Shown here one piece after another: positions 17,375-25,360 of a stretch of DNA of 64,000 bases (position 1 is its first letter; each line of letters starts with the position of its first letter). Position numbers and translations under genes: made by a program. Origin of the DNA: Streptomyces antibioticus (GTDB taxonomy: Bacteria > Actinomycetota > Actinomycetes > Streptomycetales > Streptomycetaceae). The stretch spans positions 124,001 to 188,000 of the forward strand of contig NZ_KQ948429.1 in the NCBI RefSeq assembly GCF_001514065.1. The letters are read 5' to 3'. The notes below the pieces were generated by a model that was given only the letters and a program-made list of their open reading frames with translations, had not been told where the DNA came from and did not search any database.

Positions 17375-17941
17375 CTACAGATTCCCCAGCGGCTCGATGT
17401 CGACCTTCACCGGGGTGCCCCACACCCGCAGCACCTCGTAGTCGGTGAACTCGTGCACCAGCCGGTACGCCATCGCCGCGCGCGGCCCCCGGCGGGCCGC
17501 CGCGAGATACAGCTCGGCCTCGCGGCGGTCGCGGCGCGGGGTGCCGCACAGCTGCCACTCCTGGCCGTTCCACAGCTCGGGCAGCCAGCGCTGCTGCGGC
17601 TGCGGCCGGTCGTCGCGGACGCCGTAGCGGGACGGGGCGGTGGCGGACGGGCCGGTCTGGGCGGGGCCGTTGATGGAGGCCCGGCGCGCGGCCCGGCGCC
17701 GGGTCTCGCACAGCAGGCACAGGTCGGGGGCGTTCTCGTCCACCGGGCCGCCCGGGTGCTCGGCGCAGCGGGTGCTGGGCGCGGCGCCGGTGACGCTCTC
17801 GTCGAGCAGCTCCAGGGCGCGCTTGAGGTCGGCCTTGACCTCGTGGAGCTTGGCGTCGGGGGTGTCGGAGGAGAGGGCCTCGCCGTGCTCCCCGAGGAGG
17901 CGGAGGGCCCGGCCTAGGGCGGTGAGCTGGGCGTGGTTCAT
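17375..17941 (-). CDS. Conserved hypothetical protein with Cys/His cluster
   Basis: A 188-residue protein starting MNHAQLTALGRALRLLGEHGEAL. The N-terminal half is helical and contains HEVKADLKRALELLDE. A zinc-binding-like RCAEHPGG...LCLLCETRRR cluster follows around residues 65-90. The C-terminal half has WLPELWNGQEWQLCGT and AAMAYRLVHEFTDYEVLRVW. I recognise no named family. The frame stays open upstream to 18424, but codon use and lack of a start signal argue against it. The short spacing to the MFS stop shows convergent transcription. Confidence 0.7.
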   Translation of the reverse strand: MNHAQLTALGRALRLLGEHGEALSSDTPDAKLHEVKADLKRALELLDESVTGAAPSTRCAEHPGGPVDENAPDLCLLCETRRRAARRASINGPAQTGPSATAPSRYGVRDDRPQPQQRWLPELWNGQEWQLCGTPRRDRREAELYLAAARRGPRAAMAYRLVHEFTDYEVLRVWGTPVKVDIEPLGNL

Positions 17942-18033
17942 CAGTCCGCGTAGTCCTTGAGCTTTTCGGTGTCGAGGGAAGCTCGACCGTGTCTCCCCAA
18001 GGGTACGAGGGGCACCCACCGGTCGTGCAGCGG

Positions 18034-18564
18034 TCAGCCCATGCTCTTCGCGCCGTCCAGGGACTCCCGGATGATGTCGGCGTGCCCGGCGTGCTGAGCC
18101 GTCTCGCCCGCGATGTGCAGCAGCACCCTGCGGGCCGACCAGCGAGCCCCGGGCTTGTGCCAAGGAGCCGCGGGCAGCGGGTGGTCGGCGTTCAGGTCGG
18201 GCAGGGACGTGACGATCTCGTCGGTCCGGCGGGCCGCCTCCTCGTAGGCGGCCAGCACACCGGCCAGGGTGTCGCCGGGCAGCATCCGGAACTCGTCGGC
18301 CCGCCGGGCGAAGTCGGCCTCGGTCATGTTGCTGAAGTCGTGCGCCGGCGACGGGCCGTTGAGGATGAAGCTCGCCCAGTTCCGTTCCACCGAGGTGACG
18401 TGCTTGATGAGGCCACCCAGACACAGCTCGCCGGCCGTGGTCCGTTGTCCGGCCTGCTCGTCGGTGAGGCCACGGGTGGTGAAGCGCAGGAAGTGCCGGT
18501 GGTGGGCCAGCACTTCCAGCAGGTCGGTGCGTTCGGTGGCAGTGTCCTGCGTGGTGTCGGTCAT
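18034..18564 (-). CDS. DinB-family (DUF664) protein
   Basis: A 176-residue four-helix-bundle protein. Metal-ligand histidines are visible in the expected order: one in LGGLIKHVTSVERNW, and two in LLHIAGETAQHAGHADIIRE. DinB-like proteins include bacillithiol/mycothiol-dependent transferases and hydrolases, and in actinobacteria mycothiol is the likely cofactor. The specific substrate is unknown. The ATG at 18564 gives a normal family length. Confidence 0.85.
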   Translation of the reverse strand: MTDTTQDTATERTDLLEVLAHHRHFLRFTTRGLTDEQAGQRTTAGELCLGGLIKHVTSVERNWASFILNGPSPAHDFSNMTEADFARRADEFRMLPGDTLAGVLAAYEEAARRTDEIVTSLPDLNADHPLPAAPWHKPGARWSARRVLLHIAGETAQHAGHADIIRESLDGAKSMG

Positions 18565-18604
18565 GGGGGCACGCTAGGAGCCGTATAGGTCAGATCCTGA
18601 CCGC

Positions 18605-18796
18605 TCAGCCTTCGGGACAGGCGTGTGTCGGGGCGGAGGCGAGGTCGTGGAGAACGGGGGCGACGGTGTGTTCCGCCGTGCACAGCACCGGGGCGGCCGT
18701 GCCCCAGTGGTTGCCGTCGTGGGGGTCGGCGTGTGCGGGGGCGGCGAGGGCTACGGCGGAGGAGGCCAGGGCGGCGGCCATCAGCAGGTTCTTCAT
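18605..18796 (-). CDS. Small secreted protein
   Basis: A 63-residue protein with a clear Sec signal peptide, MKNLLMAAALASSAVALAAP, and a probable cleavage after AHA. The mature peptide is only about 40 residues with two cysteines (in VLCTAEH and THACPEG) that could form a disulfide. It lies 35 bp downstream of murP on the same strand and may be read through from the MurNAc operon. The frame is open further upstream, into murP, but the signal peptide fixes this start. Confidence 0.7.
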   Translation of the reverse strand: MKNLLMAAALASSAVALAAPAHADPHDGNHWGTAAPVLCTAEHTVAPVLHDLASAPTHACPEG

Positions 18797-18831
18797 GGTC
18801 GGGAAACGACCGGCCCCCGCCGGAGTCACCG

Positions 18832-20166
18832 TCACCCTTCCTTCGGCAGCCCGAAGGCGTACGTCGCCCCGAACCCGACCGCGTACCCCGTCAGCAGCCC
18901 GCCCGCGTAGATCGCCGCCGCCGTTCCCAGCCCCAGCCCTCCCTCTCCCGCCAGCAGCGGGAACAGGGCCCAGCCCGACGGTCCGATCGCGGTCGCGCCC
19001 ACCCGTTCGCCCAGCATCGCGAACAGCCCCACGAAGGCACCCCCGGCCGCCCCGCCCGCGCAGGCGGTGACGAAGGGGCGGCCCAACGGCAGTGACACCC
19101 CGTAGATCAGCGGTTCGCCCACGCCCAGCAACCCGGCGGGCAGCGCCGACTTGATCGTCGTGCGCAGGGCGGTGTCGTGGCGCAGGCGGACGTAGAGCGC
19201 GGCTGCCGCGCCCACTTGCCCCGCGCCCGCCATGGCCAGCAGGGGGAGGAGGGTCGTGGAGCCCTGCTGTTCGATGAGGGTGGCGTGGAGGGGGATCAGG
19301 GCCTGGTGCAGGCCCAGCATCACCAGGGGGAGGAACAGCCCGCCGAGGACCGCGCCCGCGAAGGGGCCCGTCGTCGACAGCAGCCAGTTCGCCGCCGTGC
19401 CGATCGCCGACGAGACCGTGCCGGCGGCGTACATGAGGACGTACAGGGTCGTCAGGCCGGACACCAGGACCGTCAGGGTCGGGGTGAGCAACACGTCCAG
19501 CGCCCCCGGCACCCGGCCGCGGCACCACTTCTCCACGTACGTCCCGAGCAACGCCGCCGCCAGCGCGCCGAGGACACCGCCCTGCCCGGGGGCCAGCGCC
19601 ACGCCGAAGGCCGTCACCTTGGCGACCCCCGGGTACACGACGACGGCCGCGACCGCCCCGCCCAGCACCGGGGTGCCGCCGAACTCCTTGGCGGTGTTGT
19701 AGCCGACGAAGACCGCGATGAGGGACATGAAGGCGGAGGCGATGGCGGAAAGGGCCGGCGTCAGCCCGGGCAGCCAACCGGCGTTCACCAGAAGCCCGTT
19801 GAGGCCCGCGAGGATGCCGCAGCCGATGAGCGCGGGGATGAGCGGGACGAAGACGTTCGCCACCCGGCGCAGTGCTTGTTTCAGCGGGGTCGCGTTCCGG
19901 GCGCTCCGCGTCTCCTTCCGCAGCAGCGCCTCGAAGTCGGCCGTCACCTGCGCGACCGCCCCCGGCCCGAGCACGATCTGATACGTGTCGTCGTCCTCGA
20001 CCACCCCCAGCACCCCCGGCAGCGCCCGCAACGCCTCCCCGTCCACCAGCGACGGATCGGCCAGGCCCAGCCGCAGCCGGGTCATGCAGTGGGCGACGGA
20101 GGTGACGTTGGCGGGGCCGCCGACCAGGGGGAGGAGCGCTGTCGCGGTGTCGTACGAGGTGGTCAT
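18832..20166 (-). CDS. murP: PTS EIIBC transporter, probably N-acetylmuramic acid specific
   Basis: A membrane permease that imports and phosphorylates its sugar. The N-terminal EIIB domain carries the phosphocysteine C27 in VAHCMTRLRL. The EIIC domain of about 10 helices contains the substrate-loop motif GVGEPLIYGVSLPLG. No EIIA domain is present, so it depends on a separate EIIA. ATG 20166 was chosen over 20211 because the latter adds an Arg-rich lead with no signal. It lies 16 bp after murQ, so the product would be MurNAc-6-P, the MurQ substrate. Confidence 0.85.
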   Translation of the reverse strand: MTTSYDTATALLPLVGGPANVTSVAHCMTRLRLGLADPSLVDGEALRALPGVLGVVEDDDTYQIVLGPGAVAQVTADFEALLRKETRSARNATPLKQALRRVANVFVPLIPALIGCGILAGLNGLLVNAGWLPGLTPALSAIASAFMSLIAVFVGYNTAKEFGGTPVLGGAVAAVVVYPGVAKVTAFGVALAPGQGGVLGALAAALLGTYVEKWCRGRVPGALDVLLTPTLTVLVSGLTTLYVLMYAAGTVSSAIGTAANWLLSTTGPFAGAVLGGLFLPLVMLGLHQALIPLHATLIEQQGSTTLLPLLAMAGAGQVGAAAALYVRLRHDTALRTTIKSALPAGLLGVGEPLIYGVSLPLGRPFVTACAGGAAGGAFVGLFAMLGERVGATAIGPSGWALFPLLAGEGGLGLGTAAAIYAGGLLTGYAVGFGATYAFGLPKEG

Positions 20167-20182
20167 CCGCCGAGCGTGCGGG

Positions 20183-21118
20183 TCAGCCGCCCGCCGCCGC
20201 CAGCGCGGCACGCAGATGCCCGCCGGACTCCTCCAGAAGGCGGGTGGCCGCGGGGCCGTCCACGCCGGTGAGGATCACCAGGATGGCGTTCTTCACCTCG
20301 CCGTCCGTCTCCGCCAGCGCCCGCTCGATCTCCTCGTCCCCGGCGCCCGTGGCGAGCGCGACGATCCGCCGGGAGCGCGCCCGGAGTTTCTCGTTGGAGG
20401 CGCGGACGTCGACCATCAGGTTCCCGTACGTCTTGCCCAGCCGGATCATCGTGATCGTCGACAGCATGTTCAGGAGCAGCTTCTGGGCGGTGCCCGCCTT
20501 GAGCCGGGTGGAGCCGGTGACCAGTTCGGGGCCGACGACCACCTCGATGCCGTGCTCCGCCGCGGCGGCCAGCGCGCTGTGCGCGTTGCAGGACAGCCCG
20601 ATCGTCAACGCGCCCTGCGCGCGGGCGTGTTCGACGGCGCCGAGGGCGTACGGGGTACGACCGGAGGCGGAGACGCCGACCACGGTGTCCAGGGGCGTCA
20701 GCTTCAGGGCGTCCAGGTCGGCTCTCGCCAGTTCCCTGGAGTCCTCGGCGCCCTCGACCGAGGTGACCATGGCATCCCGGCCGCCCGCGATCAGACCGAC
20801 GACCTGCGCGGGGTCGGTGTTGAAGGTCGGCGGGCACTCGGAGGCGTCCAGCACACCGAGGCGCCCGGCGGTGCCTGCACCGGCGTAGACGAGCCGGCCG
20901 CCCTGGGCCATCCGGGCGGCGACGGCGTCGATGGCGGCGGCGATCTCGGGCAACCGCTGGGCGACGGCCGCGGGCACGGTGACGTCCTCACCGTTCATGA
21001 GCCGGGCGATGTCGAGGGTGGGCAGCTGATCGATGTCGGCGAGCTCGGGCCGGAAGGCCTCGGTGGTGAGGGCTTCCAACTCGATGCGGAGATCGCGGGG
21101 GTTGGAGGTCGAAGTCAT
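20183..21118 (-). CDS. murQ: N-acetylmuramic acid 6-phosphate etherase
   Basis: MurQ cleaves the lactyl ether of MurNAc-6-P to GlcNAc-6-P, feeding NagA. The 311-residue SIS-domain protein has GAGTAGRLGVLDASECPPTF with the catalytic Glu, the serine-rich VSASGRTPYALGA phosphosugar loop and the family-specific LLNMLSTITMIRLGKTYGNL. It is the middle gene of the murR-murQ-murP operon (38 bp after the regulator, 16 bp before the transporter). Start ATG 21118 gives the usual length. Confidence 0.95.
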   Translation of the reverse strand: MTSTSNPRDLRIELEALTTEAFRPELADIDQLPTLDIARLMNGEDVTVPAAVAQRLPEIAAAIDAVAARMAQGGRLVYAGAGTAGRLGVLDASECPPTFNTDPAQVVGLIAGGRDAMVTSVEGAEDSRELARADLDALKLTPLDTVVGVSASGRTPYALGAVEHARAQGALTIGLSCNAHSALAAAAEHGIEVVVGPELVTGSTRLKAGTAQKLLLNMLSTITMIRLGKTYGNLMVDVRASNEKLRARSRRIVALATGAGDEEIERALAETDGEVKNAILVILTGVDGPAATRLLEESGGHLRAALAAAGG

Positions 21119-21156
21119 AGGGAGCGGCTCTTTCGACTGACGGTGGGGGGTTCTGC

Positions 21157-22086
21157 CTACGTTCTCCCGCGATGCCGATGCGCCAACGCCTCGTACGACG
21201 AAGCCAGCGCGGGCGCCGCGGTCTCGTACGTCCTTTGCGCCACCCCCACGAAGAGACAGTCCACGACCAGCAGCTGGCTGGTCCGCGACGACATCGCCGC
21301 CGGCCGCAGCTCGCTCTCCCGGGCCGTGGACGTCGTCAGCACATGGTCCGCGTACTGCGTCACCGAACTGTCCGGACGCCCGGTGATCGCGACCGTCGTG
21401 GCGCCGCGCTCGAACGCGACCCGCAGCGGCTCGATGACATCCCCCGTCGCCCCGGAGTGCGTGATCGCGATGGCGACGTCCCCCGCCTTCAGCTGCACGG
21501 CGTTGGTGACGGCGAGATGCGGATCGCTGTGGGCGTGGGCTATCAGCCCTATCCGCAGCAGCTTCTGCACGAGGTCCTGGGCGACCAGTCCGGACGCCCC
21601 GACGCCGTACACGTCGATACGGCGGGCGGTCGCCGCCGCGGCGACGGCCGCCGCCAGTTGCACGGTGTCCAGACCGGCGGCCGTGTCGGCCAGCGTCTGC
21701 TGCTCGTCGTAGGCGAGTTTCGCGACGACGTCGGCGATGGGGTCGTCCACCGCGATGTCCGTCGTGATCGCCGGCGCCCGCCCCGACTGCTGCTGCGCGG
21801 CGAGGCCGGCGAGGGCGAGGCGCAGGTCGCGGTAGCCGGGGTAGCCGAGGATGCGGGCGGTGCGGACGACCGTCGCCTCGCTGGTGCCGGTCAGTTCCGC
21901 GAGGCCGGTGACCGTCAGGGCCGCGCAGCCGGCCGGGTCACCGGCGACGGCCTCGGCGACCCGCTGCATGGAGCGGGTCATGGAAGGGGTGAGGGTGCGC
22001 ACCTTGGCGGCGAGTGCGGCGGGGGCGGGCGGTGTGCCCGGGCCGCCCGAGGCGCTGCCGAAAATTTCCTTCACTTCCTGGGTCAC
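21157..22086 (-). CDS. murR: MurR/RpiR-family transcriptional regulator
   Basis: A 309-residue regulator. The N-terminal RpiR helix-turn-helix is LTVTGLAELTGTSEATVVRTARILGYPGYRDLR. The C-terminal SIS domain has DVYGVGASGLVAQDLVQKL and AITHSGATGDVIEPL, which senses a phosphosugar such as MurNAc-6-P. GTG 22086 begins VTQEVKEIF; the frame extends upstream without a start signal. As first gene of the operon, with palindromes over its start, it is probably an autoregulated repressor. Confidence 0.88.
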   Translation of the reverse strand: MTQEVKEIFGSASGGPGTPPAPAALAAKVRTLTPSMTRSMQRVAEAVAGDPAGCAALTVTGLAELTGTSEATVVRTARILGYPGYRDLRLALAGLAAQQQSGRAPAITTDIAVDDPIADVVAKLAYDEQQTLADTAAGLDTVQLAAAVAAAATARRIDVYGVGASGLVAQDLVQKLLRIGLIAHAHSDPHLAVTNAVQLKAGDVAIAITHSGATGDVIEPLRVAFERGATTVAITGRPDSSVTQYADHVLTTSTARESELRPAAMSSRTSQLLVVDCLFVGVAQRTYETAAPALASSYEALAHRHRGRT

Positions 22087-22103
22087 GTATGAAAGATATT
22101 TTC
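22060..22103. promoter_or_regulatory. Two GAAA/TTTC palindromes at the murR start
   Basis: GAAAATTTC (22060-22068) lies just inside the murR coding start. GAAA-N5-TTTC (22091-22103) lies just upstream of it. RpiR-type regulators commonly use GAAA-spacer-TTTC operators, so these are candidate autoregulatory sites. Confidence 0.5.
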
Positions 22104-22142
22104 GGCTCGGTCCCGTGGTCAAGAGTGCGCACAATGGGGGGC

Positions 22143-22538
22143 ATGGATCCCTCCGGCCTCCCCGTAAGCCCTTTGGAGCAGGCGTTGCACGCGGCACGCG
22201 CCCTGGTGCTCGCCGATCTCGTCGCGGGAGAGGTCGCCGACGCGGACGTGGTGTCACTCGTCGAGGAGTCCGTCGTCCAGCGCCGCTGGTGGGTGGAGCA
22301 GTGGCCGGACGGCGCCGAGTTCGTCGCCGGGCTGGTCGCGCAGGACGTCCAGGACGCGCTCCTGGAACGTTACGGCCGCTGGCCGCTCTGCCCGGTCTGC
22401 GGGGCCGGCGACCCGCACGCGCTGGAGGTCGAGCCGGAGCTCGGGCCCGATCCGCACTGGGTGTGCCACAAGGCGGGCGTGAAGGTCGCGTCCGTGGGCG
22501 CGCTGGGCTCGGCGACCGGCGGGACGCCCTCCTCGTGA
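22143..22538 (+). CDS. Conserved hypothetical protein with CPVC motif
   Basis: A 131-residue protein, MDPSGLPVSPLEQALHAARALV. The N-terminal half is helical. In the C-terminal half RWPLCPVCGAGDPHALEVEPEL, with a later Cys in HWVCHKAG, looks like a zinc knuckle. I do not recognise a function. It is divergent from murR and overlaps the next gene by 4 bp (GTGA), so the two are probably co-translated. Confidence 0.75.
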   Translation: MDPSGLPVSPLEQALHAARALVLADLVAGEVADADVVSLVEESVVQRRWWVEQWPDGAEFVAGLVAQDVQDALLERYGRWPLCPVCGAGDPHALEVEPELGPDPHWVCHKAGVKVASVGALGSATGGTPSS

Positions 22539-22804
22539 CCGTCTACATAGACCCACCCTCCTGGCCGGGACACGGCCGGATGTGGTCCCACCTGGTGAGC
22601 GACGTGTCGTACGACGAACTCCACACGTTCGCCGACGGCTTGGGCGTCCCGCGCCGGGCCTTCGAACGCGACCACTACGACATCCCCGCGCACCGGTACG
22701 CGGACGTGGTCGCCGCCGGCGCGGTGGAGGTCAGCAGCCGCGAGGTGGTGCGCCTGCTGACGGAGTCGGGGCTGCGCCGCCCGAAGGGCCGCCCGGTCGC
22801 CTAG
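22535..22804 (+). CDS. DUF4031 domain protein
   Basis: An 89-residue protein starting VTVYIDPPSWPGHGRMWSHL and containing DELHTFADGLGVPRRAFERDHYD and VEVSSREVVRLL. This is the whole DUF4031 family pattern, with conserved His and Asp/Tyr residues suggesting a small metal-dependent or nuclease-like fold. No activity is known to me. GTG 22535 overlaps the preceding stop. The 3' end overlaps the convergent fusion gene by 4 bp. Confidence 0.8.
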   Translation: MTVYIDPPSWPGHGRMWSHLVSDVSYDELHTFADGLGVPRRAFERDHYDIPAHRYADVVAAGAVEVSSREVVRLLTESGLRRPKGRPVA

Positions 22805-23922
22805 GGCCGCCTGCGCAGGTACAGCCGGAGGTCGGTGTCCTGCTCGTGCGGGGCGTGCTGTTCGTGCGTGTGCGCTTCGTGCTGTTCCTCGACCGTCGCC
22901 CGGGTGTATCCGGCGCGGGTGACCACGGCCTGGGAGGCGTGGTTCGTCTCCTCGATCGTCGCCATCAGCAGCCGTACGTCGTCCCGCGCCAGCGCCCACT
23001 CGCTCAGCGCGCGCAGCGCCTCCGTGGCGTAGCCCTGGCCGCGGGCGGAGGGGGCGAGGTCGTAGCCGACCTCGGCGCGGCCGTCCTCGTCCGGGGCGCC
23101 GTGGAAGCCCATGCCGCCCACCGCCTTGCCGTCCTCGCGGCGTACGAGGACGAAGACGCCCCACTCCGGGCGGTGCACGCCCGCCTCGTACGCCTTGACC
23201 AGCATGCCGGCGGCCTCGCGGGTGCCGTCGTAGGGGCCGTCGGCGACCCAGTCGTAGCCCCCGTCGCCGCCGAGGCGCAGGTCGGCGGCGGCCGCGGGGG
23301 TGAGGCCTTCCAGGGTGAGGCGGTCGGTGGGCAGGACGAGGTTGTTGTACCAGTCCCACCCGGTGACCGGGGCGCGGCCGGGCAGCTCGCCGCGGCCGGT
23401 GGCCCACAGCAGGGTGGGCCAGTGCTCGGGTCCTGGCTGGATGTGCGGGAACATGCGGCTGAGCACGAACTCGGCGAGGTCGGCCGGGGGTTCGTAGGGC
23501 AGGCCGAGGCCCTCGGCGATGTCGTGGGTGTGCAGCAGCACCTCGCCGACGGCGAGCGCGGCGAAGCCCTCGGGGTTGGCGGAGTAGTACGGCCGCGGGT
23601 GATAGGCGCGGGCCCGGGGCGGCGTCACCCGGATCGTCGCGGTGAGCAACACCCCGCCCCCCTCGATGAGTTGGAGGACGCGCGCGTTGTCCGTGCTGTC
23701 GTCGACGACGATGTCGAAGGGCCGGTAGGCGTCCTGCACCCGCCCGGCCAGCCGCCCCGCGTAGACGATCAGGTCCTGCGCGATGTGCTGGGCCGTCTCC
23801 CGGCAGCTCCACTCGCACCGCCCGGCCCGCACGCCGTCCCAGTCCCGCTCGACCGCGCCCCGCAGCACCGCCACGGCTCCCGCGACGGCCTCTTCCACCC
23901 GCTCCGCACCCCTGTTTCCCAT
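22801..23922 (-). CDS. Fusion protein: mycothiol-dependent (MPI/DinB-like) domain plus GNAT acetyltransferase
   Basis: A 373-residue protein with two unrelated halves. Residues 1 to about 215 resemble the maleylpyruvate isomerase N-terminal/DinB fold, with the metal-type histidines CRETAQHIAQDL and LLHTHDIAEGLGLPYEP. Residues from about 225 are a GNAT domain, with the acetyl-CoA loop APSARGQGYATEALRAL and a terminal beta strand. The tail is His-rich (HEAHTHEQHAPHEQD). The combination suggests a thiol-linked detoxification reaction joined to acetylation, but the substrates are unknown. It lies 27 bp downstream of the HD-domain gene on the same strand. Confidence 0.8.
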   Translation of the reverse strand: MGNRGAERVEEAVAGAVAVLRGAVERDWDGVRAGRCEWSCRETAQHIAQDLIVYAGRLAGRVQDAYRPFDIVVDDSTDNARVLQLIEGGGVLLTATIRVTPPRARAYHPRPYYSANPEGFAALAVGEVLLHTHDIAEGLGLPYEPPADLAEFVLSRMFPHIQPGPEHWPTLLWATGRGELPGRAPVTGWDWYNNLVLPTDRLTLEGLTPAAAADLRLGGDGGYDWVADGPYDGTREAAGMLVKAYEAGVHRPEWGVFVLVRREDGKAVGGMGFHGAPDEDGRAEVGYDLAPSARGQGYATEALRALSEWALARDDVRLLMATIEETNHASQAVVTRAGYTRATVEEQHEAHTHEQHAPHEQDTDLRLYLRRRP

Positions 23923-23949
23923 GAGGGGCAGGCTATGAGGCCCGTGCGC

Positions 23950-24594
23950 TCACGGCGACAGCATTTCCAGCTCGGCGGCGAGGTTGTAGCGGGCGGTCGC
24001 CTCCCACTCGGCGGCCCCGTACGGCGTCCGGAACAGCCTGGGCAGATCGAGAAGCTGCCGCAGGATCGCCGAACGCCCCTCCCGGAAGGCCTCGTTGGGG
24101 ACGAAGTGGTACTCCTCGCGCACGGCGGCCGTGTACGCGGCGTACGCGGAGGGCGGGGCGGCGAGAATCGCGAGGTCGGCGTCGCACAGCACCTGCCCGT
24201 CGCGGTCGTCGTCGGCGGGGTCGTGGGTGACGGTGAGCCGCACGAGCCGCGCGACTTCGGCGGTGGTCGTCGAGGGGACGCCGGCCTCGGGAAGGGCCCG
24301 CTCGGCGATCCGCGCCGACCGCTCCTCGTTCTCCGACCGCTCGGGCAGATACACGGCGTCATGGAACCAGGCCGCGAGCCGTACGACGTCCGGGGCGTCC
24401 GCGTACTTCTCCAGCACGTCGACGTGGTCCAGGACCGCGGTGAGGTGCGCGAGCGTGTGATAGCGCCGCTGCGGCTCCTGCCAGCGGGCGAGGAGGTCGT
24501 CGGCATAGGGGGTGGGGTCGGGGCCGTCGCCGGTACCCCTGACCGACCGGAGCGCGTGGGAGAAACGGACGCGGAGGGCATCGAGATCGACCAT
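23950..24594 (-). CDS. HD-superfamily predicted metal-dependent phosphohydrolase
   Basis: A 214-residue HD-like protein. Key residues are RRYHTLAHLTAVLDHV (first His), AAWFHDAVYLP (the HD pair) and LCDADLAILAAP (distal Asp). This is the pattern of the predicted HD hydrolases of about 210 residues found across actinobacteria. The substrate is unknown. It is probably co-transcribed with the fusion gene downstream and diverges from the gene at 24633 with 38 bp between starts. Confidence 0.82.
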   Translation of the reverse strand: MVDLDALRVRFSHALRSVRGTGDGPDPTPYADDLLARWQEPQRRYHTLAHLTAVLDHVDVLEKYADAPDVVRLAAWFHDAVYLPERSENEERSARIAERALPEAGVPSTTTAEVARLVRLTVTHDPADDDRDGQVLCDADLAILAAPPSAYAAYTAAVREEYHFVPNEAFREGRSAILRQLLDLPRLFRTPYGAAEWEATARYNLAAELEMLSP

Positions 24595-24632
24595 GTACCG
24601 ATTGTCGCGCGCGCCCCCTAGCGTGTGGGGAC

Positions 24633-25301
24633 ATGACGACGACTGACGGTGTGCGTGACCCCGAACTCCCCGGCCTCCTCCTCACCACCGAGCGCGACGG
24701 CCTGATCCCGCTCCTGCGATCCCGCCCCGACGCCGACTTCGCCCTGCCCACGGCCGGGTGTCCCGGCTGGACCGTCCGGGACGTGGTGGCGCACTGTTCG
24801 TCCGCGCTGATGCGGATCGTGGAGAGCCGCTTCGAGAAGGACGTCTTCTCGCCGGCGGCGAACGACCGGGACATCGCCGAGCGCGCCGACTGGAGCAACG
24901 CGCAGGTCGTGGACGAGCTGGAGCGCGGGATGACCGAGGCCGGGCCGGTGATCGCCAAGGCGGGCGGGGTGCTGGACCTGGCCGCGGTGGGCGAGTGGGT
25001 GCACGGCGGGGACGTACGCGACGCGCTCGGGGAACCGGGCGCCTACGGGGGCCCCGGCCTGCCGCATGCCCTCCTGCTGCTGTCCCGGATCACCCGGCAC
25101 AAGGGGACCCTCCCCCTGCACGCCGACCTCGACGACGTCGACGAACCGCTCACGCTGGGCGCGGTGTCGGGGGAGCGGACACCGGCCCGGTACATCGGGG
25201 ACGCCGCCACGCTCGTACGGCTGTACGCGGGGCGTCCGGTGGAGGGGCGGGCCTTCGAGCTGGCGGGGGCGGAGCCGGCGGAGCTGAACATCTTCTTCTG
25301 A
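24633..25301 (+). CDS. Maleylpyruvate isomerase-like (TIGR03083) protein
   Basis: A 222-residue protein with the four-helix bundle of mycothiol-dependent enzymes. PGWTVRDVVAHCSSAL gives the first metal-type His, and VGEWVHGGDVRDALG gives the His-x3-Asp pair. The C-terminal part is a small SCP2-like alpha/beta segment. The same kind of fold forms the N-terminal half of the nearby fusion at 22801. The substrate is unknown. Confidence 0.8.
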   Translation: MTTTDGVRDPELPGLLLTTERDGLIPLLRSRPDADFALPTAGCPGWTVRDVVAHCSSALMRIVESRFEKDVFSPAANDRDIAERADWSNAQVVDELERGMTEAGPVIAKAGGVLDLAAVGEWVHGGDVRDALGEPGAYGGPGLPHALLLLSRITRHKGTLPLHADLDDVDEPLTLGAVSGERTPARYIGDAATLVRLYAGRPVEGRAFELAGAEPAELNIFF

Positions 25302-25319
25302 GGGCTGGCGTACTCTGAG

Positions 25320-25335
25320 ATTGGACTAGACCTGT
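25320..25335. promoter_or_regulatory. Possible dre-like site or promoter upstream of cutC
   Basis: ATTGGACTAGACCTGT matches the DasR dre consensus at 12 of 16 positions and keeps the CTAGACC core. The same bases could be a -35 box (TTGGAC) with a TACG-type -10 about 17 bp on. It lies 26 bp before the cutC start, so either reading is compatible. Confidence 0.3.
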
Positions 25336-25360
25336 CGCCTACGCCTACGAACGGGGTCCC

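Noticed and set aside
18605-19777. 390-residue minus-strand frame overlapping murP
   Set aside because: Only the last 63 codons form a protein with a clear signal peptide; the rest is a shadow of murP in another frame.
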